DNA of 64,000 bases. Origin: an uncultured Bacteroides sp. (GTDB lineage Bacteria > Bacteroidota > Bacteroidia > Bacteroidales > Bacteroidaceae). The stretch covers positions 62,001-126,000 of the forward strand of contig NZ_CAJLKP010000007.1 of NCBI RefSeq assembly GCF_905207245.1. The letters run 5' to 3'. Shown piece after piece: positions 26,121 to 34,269 of the stretch (within the stretch, counting starts at the first letter, position 1; every line of letters begins with the position of its first letter). A program made the position numbers and the translations under genes. The notes beneath the pieces were generated by a model. It made no database searches and was not told the origin of the DNA. It saw only the letters and a list, made by a program, of their open reading frames with translations.

Positions 26121-26201
26121 CATAAAAAAAGGAGTACCGCTGTACTCCAACCTTTGTTAACCTTAAATCTAATACTATGAAAAACACAGTGCAAAGGTAC
26201 G
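26121..26201 (-). ncRNA. 81-bp promoter-terminator repeat, copy 1 (possible small RNA)
   Basis: On the minus strand TACCTTTG (26199-26192) fits the TAnnTTTG promoter. About 45 bases further, GGAGTAC-AGCG-GTACTCC followed by seven T forms a strong terminator (26148-26124). A transcript of about 60 nt would result. The 81 bases are repeated at 29149-29229 with two differences. The terminator can also serve the DUF169 gene. Expression is inferred. Confidence 0.5.
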
Positions 26202-26298
26202 GATATTCTGCGTATTTCCAAATGGTTAGACCTATATAAGTGTTTTTATAACACTAATTAAAAGTTAGACATTGTTTCTTTACTTTTTTTTCAAAGTT

Positions 26299-27009
26299 TT
26301 ATTCGTTGATACGCTCTTTTATCTTTCCCCAGGCGTGTGTATCGAACAGGCAACTTTCGCGCATGGTGTGATACATCTCTTTGAAACGGGACATGGGAAT
26401 GGTGAAGCTCAACAGATTGGCTTCAAAGTGGGGACGCACGGATGGATCGAAGAAGCCGAGGAAACAGCGCTTACCGTCTTTTTGGTTTTCGAGAACAGTG
26501 AGGGTTACAACGGAACTGCAACCGGAACCGAAAGGAGTAGATACGGTATCGAATGCATTCGTATCATAAAAAGCCCATGTGGTAAGTCCTGACAGGATAT
26601 CAGGCGTAGCAAGGAACAGCAAACCCTCTACATGATCGAAAGAAGCAAGTTTATCTATCCGGGCAAAATGCAGATAGGCTTTTTCTGTACGCGGTACCTG
26701 GATTTGCTTTATGAAATCTGTTACCATTTCAGGAGTCTTTTTGTATTTCTCTTTCAGGGATACGAAGTTAGGTACGTGTATCGGCATTTCCGTGAAGCCG
26801 GTGTAGAATTTTCCACCGCCACATCCTATGACGTCGCTGTTCAGGCTGATGGTTTTACCTTCCCTTACCTGTTGCAGACCCTTGAAAAAGCAACCGCCGA
26901 TTTTTTCTGTTTTGCTTTCCTGTTTGTCAGAGTACCAGAAGGCGATGGGAAGTTCGGCACGTTCACCAAATGCTTCCCGATAATTAGTCATAAAAGTATG
27001 TATATCCAT
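26299..27009 (-). CDS. DUF169 family protein
   Basis: A 236-residue cytoplasmic protein of DUF169, a family widespread in anaerobes with no settled biochemical role. Visible family features are LPIAFWYSD near the N-terminus, the Cys and Gly-rich DVIGCGGGKFYTGF (about 60-73), KAYLHFARIDKL, and FGSGCSSVVTLTV (about 161-173). It lies on the opposite strand within the alpha-glucan locus, between GH97 and the GH65 gene, with which it is divergent. A TATCTTTA box (27040-27033) may be its promoter. No functional link with glucan use is evident. Confidence 0.8.
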   Translation of the reverse strand: MDIHTFMTNYREAFGERAELPIAFWYSDKQESKTEKIGGCFFKGLQQVREGKTISLNSDVIGCGGGKFYTGFTEMPIHVPNFVSLKEKYKKTPEMVTDFIKQIQVPRTEKAYLHFARIDKLASFDHVEGLLFLATPDILSGLTTWAFYDTNAFDTVSTPFGSGCSSVVTLTVLENQKDGKRCFLGFFDPSVRPHFEANLLSFTIPMSRFKEMYHTMRESCLFDTHAWGKIKERINE

Positions 27010-27074
27010 GATAACAGAGTTTTGGTTTGGAAGTAAAGATAACGATTGATTGCCGGATTATTGAGGATTTTACT

Positions 27075-27082
27075 TATTTTTG
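27075..27082 (+). promoter_or_regulatory. -7 promoter box for the GH65 gene
   Basis: TATTTTTG, inside a 23-base stretch (27067-27089) identical to the promoter of the PUL regulator. The GH65 ATG is 29 bases downstream, which suggests a short leader. Confidence 0.55.
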
Positions 27083-27110
27083 CATAGAAAACTATAATTC
27101 CATATTGATT

Positions 27111-29135
27111 ATGAAAGCACGCATTTCTTGTTTCTTCCTATTTGTTTTTTTCTTTGTGCAGATGGTGAAAGGAGAAGATGACACTTTGTGGCAACTTCAT
27201 GCCTCTGATATAAATGCTCCTTATGTAGGCGCTCCTATGGCGAATGGTGGAATCGGCATTCTTCCCTGGAAAGAACCTTTCTCTGTGCGGCAGGTGATAC
27301 TGAATCATGTGTTCGATACGGACGGTCCTCAGGGGGTAAGCCGTGTGTTGAAAGGAATCAATCCTTTCCTGATGTCGATGGATATAGATGGAAAAGAGGT
27401 GAATACGGAATGTATCACAAACTGGAAGCAGTGTGTTGATATGAAAGAAGCAACTCATAACAGTAGTTTCCGGGCAGCCGGGAAAGTTGATGTGGATTAT
27501 AGCATTTGCGCTTTAAGAAATATGCCTTATGCGGGGCTTATCCGTGTGGATGTAAAGGCTCTGTCCGATGTATCCCTGAAAGTTGCTGCCCGGATGGATA
27601 TTCCCCAAGAATACAGTCAGCCGACACAGCGCTTCCGGAAAATGAGGGCGGATGATACACAAATGTATATGCTGCAATCTTATGCTGTATCTGCTCATCG
27701 GCAACAAAAAGTTTCCGCTTCTTCCGCTTTTATTTTTAATAAGGGAGAAGCGCAGGAGCCTCTTTATGATGAAGTGACTAAAGAGATGTCTTTTGTGTTG
27801 AATCTGAAGAAAGGAGAGCGGATGTCTTTTGCCTTGGTGGGTTCGGTATGCTCCGCCCGTGACTTTATCGATCCGTATAATGAGGCTGAACGGCAGGTGA
27901 TTTATGCTATTCATGAAGGTACAACTTCACTGATGACTGCACATCGCCGTCTTTGGAGTGAATTGTGGGAAAGCGATATCCTGATAGAAGGGGATGACGA
28001 AGCACAACGGGCGGTTCGGTTTGCACTTTTCAACCTTTATTCTTCTTGCAGGGAAGGAAGCGGATTGAGCATTTCTCCCATGGGACTTTCTTCGCAAGGT
28101 TACAATGGACATATATTCTGGGATTCGGAACTTTGGATGTTTCCCCCGATGCTGTTGCTGAATAGGGGAATTGCAGAATCTATGATCGATTATCGTATTG
28201 AACGCTTAATGGCCGCCCGTAAGAAAGCAATGGCATACGGCTTCAAGGGAGCTATGTTTCCCTGGGAGAGTGATGATTACGGGGAAGAATCAACTCCTAC
28301 TTTTGCTTTGACAGGCCCTCTGGAACATCATATCACTGCGGATATCAGTATTGCTTGCTGGAATTATTATTGCCTTACCCGTGACGGACAGTGGCTACGG
28401 ACAAAAGCATTTCCGCTGATGAAAGCGGTTGCTGACTTTTGGGTAAGCCGTGTGATGCGTAATGATGACGGTTCTTATTCCATTTGCAATGTAGTGGGAG
28501 CCGACGAATATGCAAATGGGGTGGATGATAATGCTTTCACGAACGGTGCGGCTATCCGGGCTTTGGAATATGCTTGTGAGGCGGCAAAGATATGTAATGA
28601 GCCTGTTCCGGAAATATGGGAAGAAGTGGGCAAGGGCATCCGTATTCTTCGTTTTAAAGATGGAGTTACTCGTGAGCATGCCACATACAATGGTGAGATG
28701 ATAAAGCAGGCTGATGTGAATTTATTGGGATATCCATTGTATTTTGTCGGGGATGCTGAATCGCAAAAGAAGGATATGGAATATTATGTCGATAAGATTG
28801 ATCCGCAGAATGGTCCGGCCATGTCTTATTCCGTATTCTGTGTGCAGTATGCCCGGATGGGGGATGCGAAGCGTGCCTATGAGATGTTCTGCCGTTGCTA
28901 TCAGCCGAACTTGCGTGCGCCTTTCGGTGTATTGGCGGAAACGCCCACCAGTGATAATCCTTACTTTATGACGGGAGCAGGCGGATTGCTGCAAGCTGTT
29001 ATAAACGGTTTCTGTGGATTGCAGATAACAGATGACGGTGTGGAGCAATTATCTTCCGTACTTCCTGCACATTGGAAAAAGGTTACGGTGAAAGGAGTAG
29101 GACCGGAGAAAAAGATGTATGTACGTGAGAGGTAA
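27111..29135 (+). CDS. GH65 family enzyme, kojibiose-hydrolase-like
   Basis: A 674-residue secreted glycoside hydrolase of family 65. Residues 1-21 are a signal peptide (ISCFFLFVFFFVQMVKG). The catalytic (alpha/alpha)6 domain carries GHIFWDSELWMFPPMLLL. Predicted acid Glu466 is in VVGADEYANGVDDNAFTNGA and predicted base Glu610 in FGVLAETPTSDN. As recalled, these match Glu472 and Glu616 of the Flavobacterium kojibiose hydrolase with a constant offset of 6. A hydrolase rather than a phosphorylase is therefore favoured. Alpha-1,2-linked glucose, as in branched dextran, is a plausible substrate. The open frame extends to 27027, but the promoter position and signal peptide favour ATG 27111. Confidence 0.85.
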   Translation: MKARISCFFLFVFFFVQMVKGEDDTLWQLHASDINAPYVGAPMANGGIGILPWKEPFSVRQVILNHVFDTDGPQGVSRVLKGINPFLMSMDIDGKEVNTECITNWKQCVDMKEATHNSSFRAAGKVDVDYSICALRNMPYAGLIRVDVKALSDVSLKVAARMDIPQEYSQPTQRFRKMRADDTQMYMLQSYAVSAHRQQKVSASSAFIFNKGEAQEPLYDEVTKEMSFVLNLKKGERMSFALVGSVCSARDFIDPYNEAERQVIYAIHEGTTSLMTAHRRLWSELWESDILIEGDDEAQRAVRFALFNLYSSCREGSGLSISPMGLSSQGYNGHIFWDSELWMFPPMLLLNRGIAESMIDYRIERLMAARKKAMAYGFKGAMFPWESDDYGEESTPTFALTGPLEHHITADISIACWNYYCLTRDGQWLRTKAFPLMKAVADFWVSRVMRNDDGSYSICNVVGADEYANGVDDNAFTNGAAIRALEYACEAAKICNEPVPEIWEEVGKGIRILRFKDGVTREHATYNGEMIKQADVNLLGYPLYFVGDAESQKKDMEYYVDKIDPQNGPAMSYSVFCVQYARMGDAKRAYEMFCRCYQPNLRAPFGVLAETPTSDNPYFMTGAGGLLQAVINGFCGLQITDDGVEQLSSVLPAHWKKVTVKGVGPEKKMYVRER

Positions 29136-29148
29136 GGAAACGTACGGG

Positions 29149-29229
29149 CATAAAAAAAGGAGTACCGCTGTACTCCAACCTTTGTTAACCTTAAATCTAA
29201 TACTATGAAAAACACAATGCAAAGATACG
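29149..29229 (-). ncRNA. 81-bp promoter-terminator repeat, copy 2 (possible small RNA)
   Basis: Same element as at 26121-26201. TATCTTTG (29227-29220) is the minus-strand promoter box, and GGAGTAC/GTACTCC plus seven T (29176-29152) the terminator. It lies 14 bases after the GH65 stop and also downstream of the acyl-CoA synthetase gene, again between convergent genes. Confidence 0.5.
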
Positions 29230-29316
29230 TACTTTCAGGATAACTGCAAATTATCCAAATAAAAAAGTATGTTCTATAACATTAATTAAAAATATAGACT
29301 TAATCTTATATCTTTG

Positions 29317-30981
29317 TTAACCTTTAGCCTCTTGATACATAAACCGTTTAATAGATTTTTTGGCTGTCTTTTCAAACTCTTCAAAATGTATCTTCACCTT
29401 TGATATCTGGCAATAAGCCGGTAATTGCTGGTTGAGTTCGTTACGGTTAGCTTCCATCATACGCTCTACATCCGTTTGTTGTAGTCCATTGGCAAATGCA
29501 TCGTCAAAGTCCGGATAAATCAGTGCTACCAGTTTTTCTTTTTGCAACACAATGAGCGACTCGGAAACGTAAGGCATATTATTCAGTTTGCTTTCAATCT
29601 CTTCCGGATAGATGTTTTGTCCGCTGGAAGTGAGCAACATATTCTTGCTGCGTCCGCGAACGGTTACATAACCTTCCGCATCCATTGTGCCTAAATCGCC
29701 TGTATGTAGCCAGCCATTTACGTCAATGATTTGTGAAGTTGCTTCCTGGTTCTTATAATATCCCAGCATCAGGTTGGTACCTCGACAAATGATTTCTCCC
29801 GCCTCCTTTTCCGGATCAGACGAATCTATCTTCACTTCCATGCGCGTGGCTGCTTTGCCGCATGATGCCAGCTTCATGGTTTCCCAGCGGCTGGAACAGA
29901 TGATCGGGCCACATTCCGTCATACCGTAAGCAATGGTGTAGGGGAAGCCTATCTGTTTGAGAAAGCGCTCGACTTCTGCATTGAACGGGGCTCCACCGAT
30001 GATAATTTCATCGAAGTTACCACCGAATATCTCCATTGCTTCTTTGCGTGCAAGGGCTCTGATCTTATCATTGATGATAGGAACATGGAGCAGTAACTTA
30101 CCAATTTTATTATCTACACGGGGCAGAATATTCTTCTTGATAATCTTTTCTACAATCAGAGGCACGCATGAGATGACACGTGGTTTGATTTCGGCGAAAG
30201 ACTGTGCGATAATTTTAGGAGTCGGCATGCGAGTGAGGAAGTAGAGGTGTGCCCCGGCTGAAAAACCGTAAAGGAAATCGTAAGTCATTCCGAACACATG
30301 TCCCATAGGAAGCATGGAAACTATGTTATCGCCCGGTTTCACCGGAAGCATCTCGTGGCAGTAATTCACGTTGGACCAAAGGCTGCGATAGGGGAGCATG
30401 ACACCTTTGGAATATCCGGTAGTACCGGAAGTATAGTTAATGATGGCAAGTTCTTCCGGTTCATCCTTCCGGTAACAGATGTGTTCGGGACGGAAGTTTT
30501 TAGGATAGCGTTGTCCGTAAAGAGTATTGCGGTGCTCAAAAGCTTCCATCAATCGTTTGTCGCGACAGACTACAGGGGTGAATTCGGTCATCAAAATAAC
30601 GCCCAGCAATTGCGGCATGGCTTCTTCATTGAGGTTTTCCCAAACTTGGTCGCCAACAAACAAAAGTTTTGCTTCGGAATGGTTGACGATATTATGTACA
30701 TTGTCTGCCTTGAATTCATGCAGGATAGGAACAATGACAGCTCCGTAAGTAATGGATGCCAGAAAAGTAACTGCCCAGTGTGCACTGTTACGACCGCAGA
30801 CGGCAATCTTATCACCCGGTTGGATACCGGCACTTTCCAGTACAATATGAAATTTTGCAATCTTACGAGCTACGTCTTTATATTGGAGAGTAGCACCTTT
30901 ATAGTCAGTCAGGGCGTTTAAGTTCCAGTTCCGAATGATGCTTTGTTCAATGTAATCAATGAAGTGTTGTTCTTGTTTCAT
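29317..30981 (-). CDS. AMP-binding long-chain acyl-CoA synthetase
   Basis: A 554-residue adenylate-forming enzyme that activates fatty acids as acyl-AMP and then acyl-CoA. The P-loop is INYTSGTTGYSKGVMLPY (about residues 189-206). The adenine-binding YGMTECGP and the hinge block WLHTGDLGTMDAEGYVTVRGR follow in order, ending with TAKKSIKRFMYQE, which supplies the catalytic Lys of the C-domain. This domain order is that of FadD-like ligases, at typical length. A TATATTTG promoter box lies 34 bases upstream. Chain-length preference is not readable. Confidence 0.9.
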   Translation of the reverse strand: MKQEQHFIDYIEQSIIRNWNLNALTDYKGATLQYKDVARKIAKFHIVLESAGIQPGDKIAVCGRNSAHWAVTFLASITYGAVIVPILHEFKADNVHNIVNHSEAKLLFVGDQVWENLNEEAMPQLLGVILMTEFTPVVCRDKRLMEAFEHRNTLYGQRYPKNFRPEHICYRKDEPEELAIINYTSGTTGYSKGVMLPYRSLWSNVNYCHEMLPVKPGDNIVSMLPMGHVFGMTYDFLYGFSAGAHLYFLTRMPTPKIIAQSFAEIKPRVISCVPLIVEKIIKKNILPRVDNKIGKLLLHVPIINDKIRALARKEAMEIFGGNFDEIIIGGAPFNAEVERFLKQIGFPYTIAYGMTECGPIICSSRWETMKLASCGKAATRMEVKIDSSDPEKEAGEIICRGTNLMLGYYKNQEATSQIIDVNGWLHTGDLGTMDAEGYVTVRGRSKNMLLTSSGQNIYPEEIESKLNNMPYVSESLIVLQKEKLVALIYPDFDDAFANGLQQTDVERMMEANRNELNQQLPAYCQISKVKIHFEEFEKTAKKSIKRFMYQEAKG

Positions 30982-31014
30982 CTGTTAAATTTGCACACTT
31001 TAGTTAAAACTGCG

Positions 31015-31022
31015 CAAATATA
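31015..31022 (-). promoter_or_regulatory. -7 promoter box of the acyl-CoA synthetase gene
   Basis: TATATTTG on the minus strand matches TAnnTTTG, with a leader of about 27 bases to the ATG at 30981. Confidence 0.5.
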
Positions 31023-31105
31023 GAGCTAAATGCAATGTCGTGCAAGTTTCTATATTTATTCTTTAGTAAGAGACGAAAGAAAAAGAAAAACTAACCAATT
31101 GGGGA

Positions 31106-31178
31106 AGTTACGAGCTACAAGCTACAAGCTACAAGTTGCTGCGCTGCACTCGTAGCTTGTAGCTTGTAACTCGTAACT
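31106..31178. repeat. Long hairpin built from AGCTACN heptamers (copy 2)
   Basis: The left arm AGTTACG, three AGCTACA, AGT (31106-31136) pairs with 31148-31178 over 31 bases with two mismatches, around an 11-base GC-rich loop. It lies 12 bases past the antiporter stop and upstream of the acyl-CoA synthetase, both on the minus strand. Design and heptamer match the element at 19006-19109. Confidence 0.85.
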
Positions 31179-31190
31179 CAATTACATGTG

Positions 31191-32648
31191 CTAATTTTCA
31201 TTGTTCTTTTTGTCTGAAATCAGCAATAGCTTATCTCCGAGATGTAACTTTAACGAACCATTCGGAATCAAAAATTCTGTGCCTCGTTTCACTATCATTA
31301 CTAATGCTCCGTTAGGCAGTGTTATATCTTTCAGCGTATCACCTTCTTCCAGCATTTCTGTGGTTACGGTCATATCACTCAGATCTGAGTCGATTTCTTC
31401 GGGCAGTTCCACACCGAAATCATTTCCGGTTTTCTCCAACGGGGTAGAGAGTTTCAGCATACGGGCAGCCAAAGAAACAGTGGTACCTTGCACTACAAGA
31501 GATACAATCGTAATAAAGAACACGATATTGAAAATAACATCAGCGCCCGGTACTTGTGCCACTACCGGATAAGTGGCAAAGATGATGGGTACTGCACCAC
31601 GCAAGCCTACCCAGGATACGAATAGCCGGGAACGGTTTGTTATCCTCTTGCCAAAGGGCAACAGGCAGAGGAAGACACTGAGCGGACGGCCGATGACAAT
31701 CATAAACACGCCGATAAGAGTTGCTACCAAAGCAATGTCGAGCAATTCGTGAGGATTCACCAACAAGCCGAGGCAGAGGAACATGATGATTTGGAACAGC
31801 CAGGTTAACCCATCCATGAAAGTATATATCTCTTTGCGGTGCATGATTTTGTTGTTGCCAACCATAATACCAGCAATGTAAACCGCGAGATAACCATTTC
31901 CTTTCAGGAGATCGGTAATAGCGAAAGTGAAGAATACGAATGAAAGTAAAAGAATGGGATAGAGCGCCTGATTATCAATATTGAGCTTATTCAGCATAAG
32001 GATGGCAAGTTTACCAAGAAGATAACCCGCAGCCGCACCTACAATGAACTGTATAACAAATGAGCCAAAGATACCTGCAACACCCATTCCACTGGATTGT
32101 ATGAATTGTATCAGTACAATGGTGAGCATGTATGCCATGGGATCATTACTTCCACTTTCGAGCTCCAGCATGGGACGAAGATTGTGTTTCAGGTTCATCT
32201 TCTGAGAGCGCAGGATAGCGAAAACTGAGGCAGAGTCAGTAGATGACATAGTGGAAGCAAGTAACAGTGAAGTAGTGATTGGCAGGTAAATGTTCGACCA
32301 ACTCATGCCTGCAATCCACCAGATGAATAATCCGGTAAATACAGCCGTGAGTAGTACTCCGAATGTGGAAAGAACAATGCCGGGAACAAGGATTGGTTTT
32401 ATTTCACTAAATTTGGTATCCATACCGCCGGAAAACAAAATAACGCTAAGAGCAACCATACCAATAAACTGTGCTTCCTTAGCGTTATGAAATTGTAGTC
32501 CGAATCCGTCACTGCCGAAAATCATGCCGACGACAAGGAATAACAGTAAGGCAGGAACCCCAAAACGATAACCGGTCTTACCGACAATGATACTAATGAA
32601 AAGTAAAATAGAACCAATTAAAAGAATATTTTCTGCTGTAAAAATCAT
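31191..32648 (-). CDS. Potassium/proton antiporter, NhaP2/CvrA-like (CPA family) with TrkA-C domain
   Basis: A 485-residue inner-membrane cation/proton antiporter. About twelve hydrophobic segments fill residues 1-390, including LELESGSNDPMAYML with the conserved acidic pair of the family, and the block VSWVGLRGAVPIIFATYPV. The C-terminal cytoplasmic part (about 400-485) is a TrkA-C/RCK-type ligand domain (LEEGDTLKDITLPNGALVMIVKRGTEFLIPNGSLKLHLGDKLLLI). This two-part layout is typical of K+/H+ antiporters gated by a nucleotide or ion. A heptamer hairpin follows the stop. Confidence 0.9.
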   Translation of the reverse strand: MIFTAENILLIGSILLFISIIVGKTGYRFGVPALLLFLVVGMIFGSDGFGLQFHNAKEAQFIGMVALSVILFSGGMDTKFSEIKPILVPGIVLSTFGVLLTAVFTGLFIWWIAGMSWSNIYLPITTSLLLASTMSSTDSASVFAILRSQKMNLKHNLRPMLELESGSNDPMAYMLTIVLIQFIQSSGMGVAGIFGSFVIQFIVGAAAGYLLGKLAILMLNKLNIDNQALYPILLLSFVFFTFAITDLLKGNGYLAVYIAGIMVGNNKIMHRKEIYTFMDGLTWLFQIIMFLCLGLLVNPHELLDIALVATLIGVFMIVIGRPLSVFLCLLPFGKRITNRSRLFVSWVGLRGAVPIIFATYPVVAQVPGADVIFNIVFFITIVSLVVQGTTVSLAARMLKLSTPLEKTGNDFGVELPEEIDSDLSDMTVTTEMLEEGDTLKDITLPNGALVMIVKRGTEFLIPNGSLKLHLGDKLLLISDKKNNEN

Positions 32649-32901
32649 AAGTTATGTGTTATTTAAGATTGTTTATTCAAGGATTTAGTTCTTCAGAAGC
32701 GAAGATTATGTGTTTTTTAAAACAATTTTAAGGGTAGAAATGTTCAGACTTGATTTTACATTTTCAATGTTATGTTTACTTATAAGAGTGAAGAATCATT
32801 AGTCCGATTTTCGAAAGAGGTATGTCACTCATATGGAGAAAATAGTATTTCTATTTGCGAATTAGCTTCCGTTTTCTCGCTCTTTAGCTTTAGTGACTTT
32901 T

Positions 32902-34269
32902 TTAGTTGAACTTCAGTACAAACATGGTTCCCTTTCCCGGATACAAAGAAAGGCTTCCGCCGGACAGCCGCATGATTTGCCGGGAAATACTCAGCCCAAT
33001 GCCGCTGCCGCCTTCTTTGGTGGTGAAGAAAGGAATAAATATATGTTCAGCTATTTCGGGTGGGATGGCAGGACCATTATTGGATACCTCGATAAGCACA
33101 GCTTCACTTTCGTTGCAGTAGGCGCGCAGGGTGATGATACCTCCGGAAACTCCTGCCGTTTCAATGGCCTGGATGGCATTTTTCAATAAATTGATGAGTA
33201 CTTGGGATATAAGGTTTTCATCCGCATAGAGGATAAGGTCGTCCGGAGTAATATTTATTTGGAAAGTGATGTGCGAGTCGGGATATTGGTGCCGTGCAAG
33301 CTCTACCATGCGGTTGATAAAGCCTTTCACATAGAACAGAGAAGGTTCCGGTTTCGGTATGCGGGTGAAACGGCGGTAATTCTCCACAAAAGAGATAAGC
33401 CCTTTGCCCGTGGTACTAATAGTGTGCAGACCATTGCGGATTTCTTCGGCAGTTTCTTTATCAGAAGAGATATGTTCGCTTTTCATTTTCAGTTCTTCAC
33501 TTCCTTGTATCAGTGTTAACAGGGTGTCGCTCAATGAAGTGATAGGAGTGACGGAGTTCATGATTTCATGTGTCAATACGCGGATAAGGCGTATCCAGGA
33601 GTCGATTTCTTTTTCGTCGAGTTCGTTATTGATATCATTCAGTGCAAGGATGCGCAGATGTTCCTGGCGGATGGTTATGTCGGACACACGGATAGACAAA
33701 TTTACCGTTCCGCGTTCGTTGGAAAGGCGGGTTTGCATTTTGTCTCCGGGGCGACAGTGGGTAAGAAGTTCCATTAGGTGGGCATCAATACGGACAAGCT
33801 GGCTGACATGGGTGAAAACTTCCAGTCCCAGCAGGCGGAGCGCTTCATTATTCTTTTGATAAACGGCCCCGGTGTTGTTCAGCACCAGAACTCCTGTATT
33901 GATACAGTCCAGAATAAGCTCGTAGTATTTTTCTTGTTGTGCCGTTTCACTCTTTACATTATATAATATAGAAGCAACGCGGTTCAATGCTTGATTCACG
34001 ATGCGATTATCCGGAATATCTTCGTGTTCGGAGAAGTGGATGGAGGCATCATCGTTTTCGATAGCATCGAGGAGGAACAGTACCTTTTGCGTATGTCGGC
34101 GATAGAGGTTCCATTGCCACCGTATGCTCGCTAACAGCATGAGAGAAGAGAGAGCAATCCACAGGAAATCTCCATAAATGGATGACAAAGTTACAGCACC
34201 CGCCAGCAAGAGGGAAACAAAGAGGCGGAAAAAGTAACGGTCGGTGATATAGCGGTAGAAATGCTTCAT
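32902..34269 (-). CDS. NtrY-like sensor histidine kinase
   Basis: A 455-residue membrane sensor. Two spans lie at about residues 14-50 (FFRLFVSLLLAGAVTLSSIY, FLWIALSSLMLLASI). A PAS-like domain follows at about 110-215 (LILDCINTGVLVLNNTGAVYQKNNEALRLLG). The HisKA box has His234 in VLTHEIMNSVTPITSL, and the ATPase domain has the N-box NLLKNAIQAIE and the G-box EGGSGIGLSISRQIM. The order resembles NtrY/NtrB kinases that feed sigma-54 activators. Its ATG overlaps the stop of the response regulator upstream by 4 bases, so the pair is coupled. The signal sensed is unknown. Confidence 0.92.
   Translation of the reverse strand: MKHFYRYITDRYFFRLFVSLLLAGAVTLSSIYGDFLWIALSSLMLLASIRWQWNLYRRHTQKVLFLLDAIENDDASIHFSEHEDIPDNRIVNQALNRVASILYNVKSETAQQEKYYELILDCINTGVLVLNNTGAVYQKNNEALRLLGLEVFTHVSQLVRIDAHLMELLTHCRPGDKMQTRLSNERGTVNLSIRVSDITIRQEHLRILALNDINNELDEKEIDSWIRLIRVLTHEIMNSVTPITSLSDTLLTLIQGSEELKMKSEHISSDKETAEEIRNGLHTISTTGKGLISFVENYRRFTRIPKPEPSLFYVKGFINRMVELARHQYPDSHITFQINITPDDLILYADENLISQVLINLLKNAIQAIETAGVSGGIITLRAYCNESEAVLIEVSNNGPAIPPEIAEHIFIPFFTTKEGGSGIGLSISRQIMRLSGGSLSLYPGKGTMFVLKFN

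Larger units (their letters stand above)
25992..26298. other. Convergent intergenic region with terminator and 81-bp repeat
   Basis: A 307-base gap between the end of the GH97 gene and the end of the DUF169 gene. It holds the GH97 terminator (26035-26064) and copy 1 of the 81-bp promoter-terminator repeat (26121-26201). No coding sequence is seen. Confidence 0.6.

Noticed and set aside
29204..29242. Short peptide MKNTMQRYVLSG on the plus strand of the 81-bp repeat
   Set aside because: The other copy diverges after the first codons and gives a different end. The strand with promoter and terminator is the opposite one, so the ATG is probably chance.
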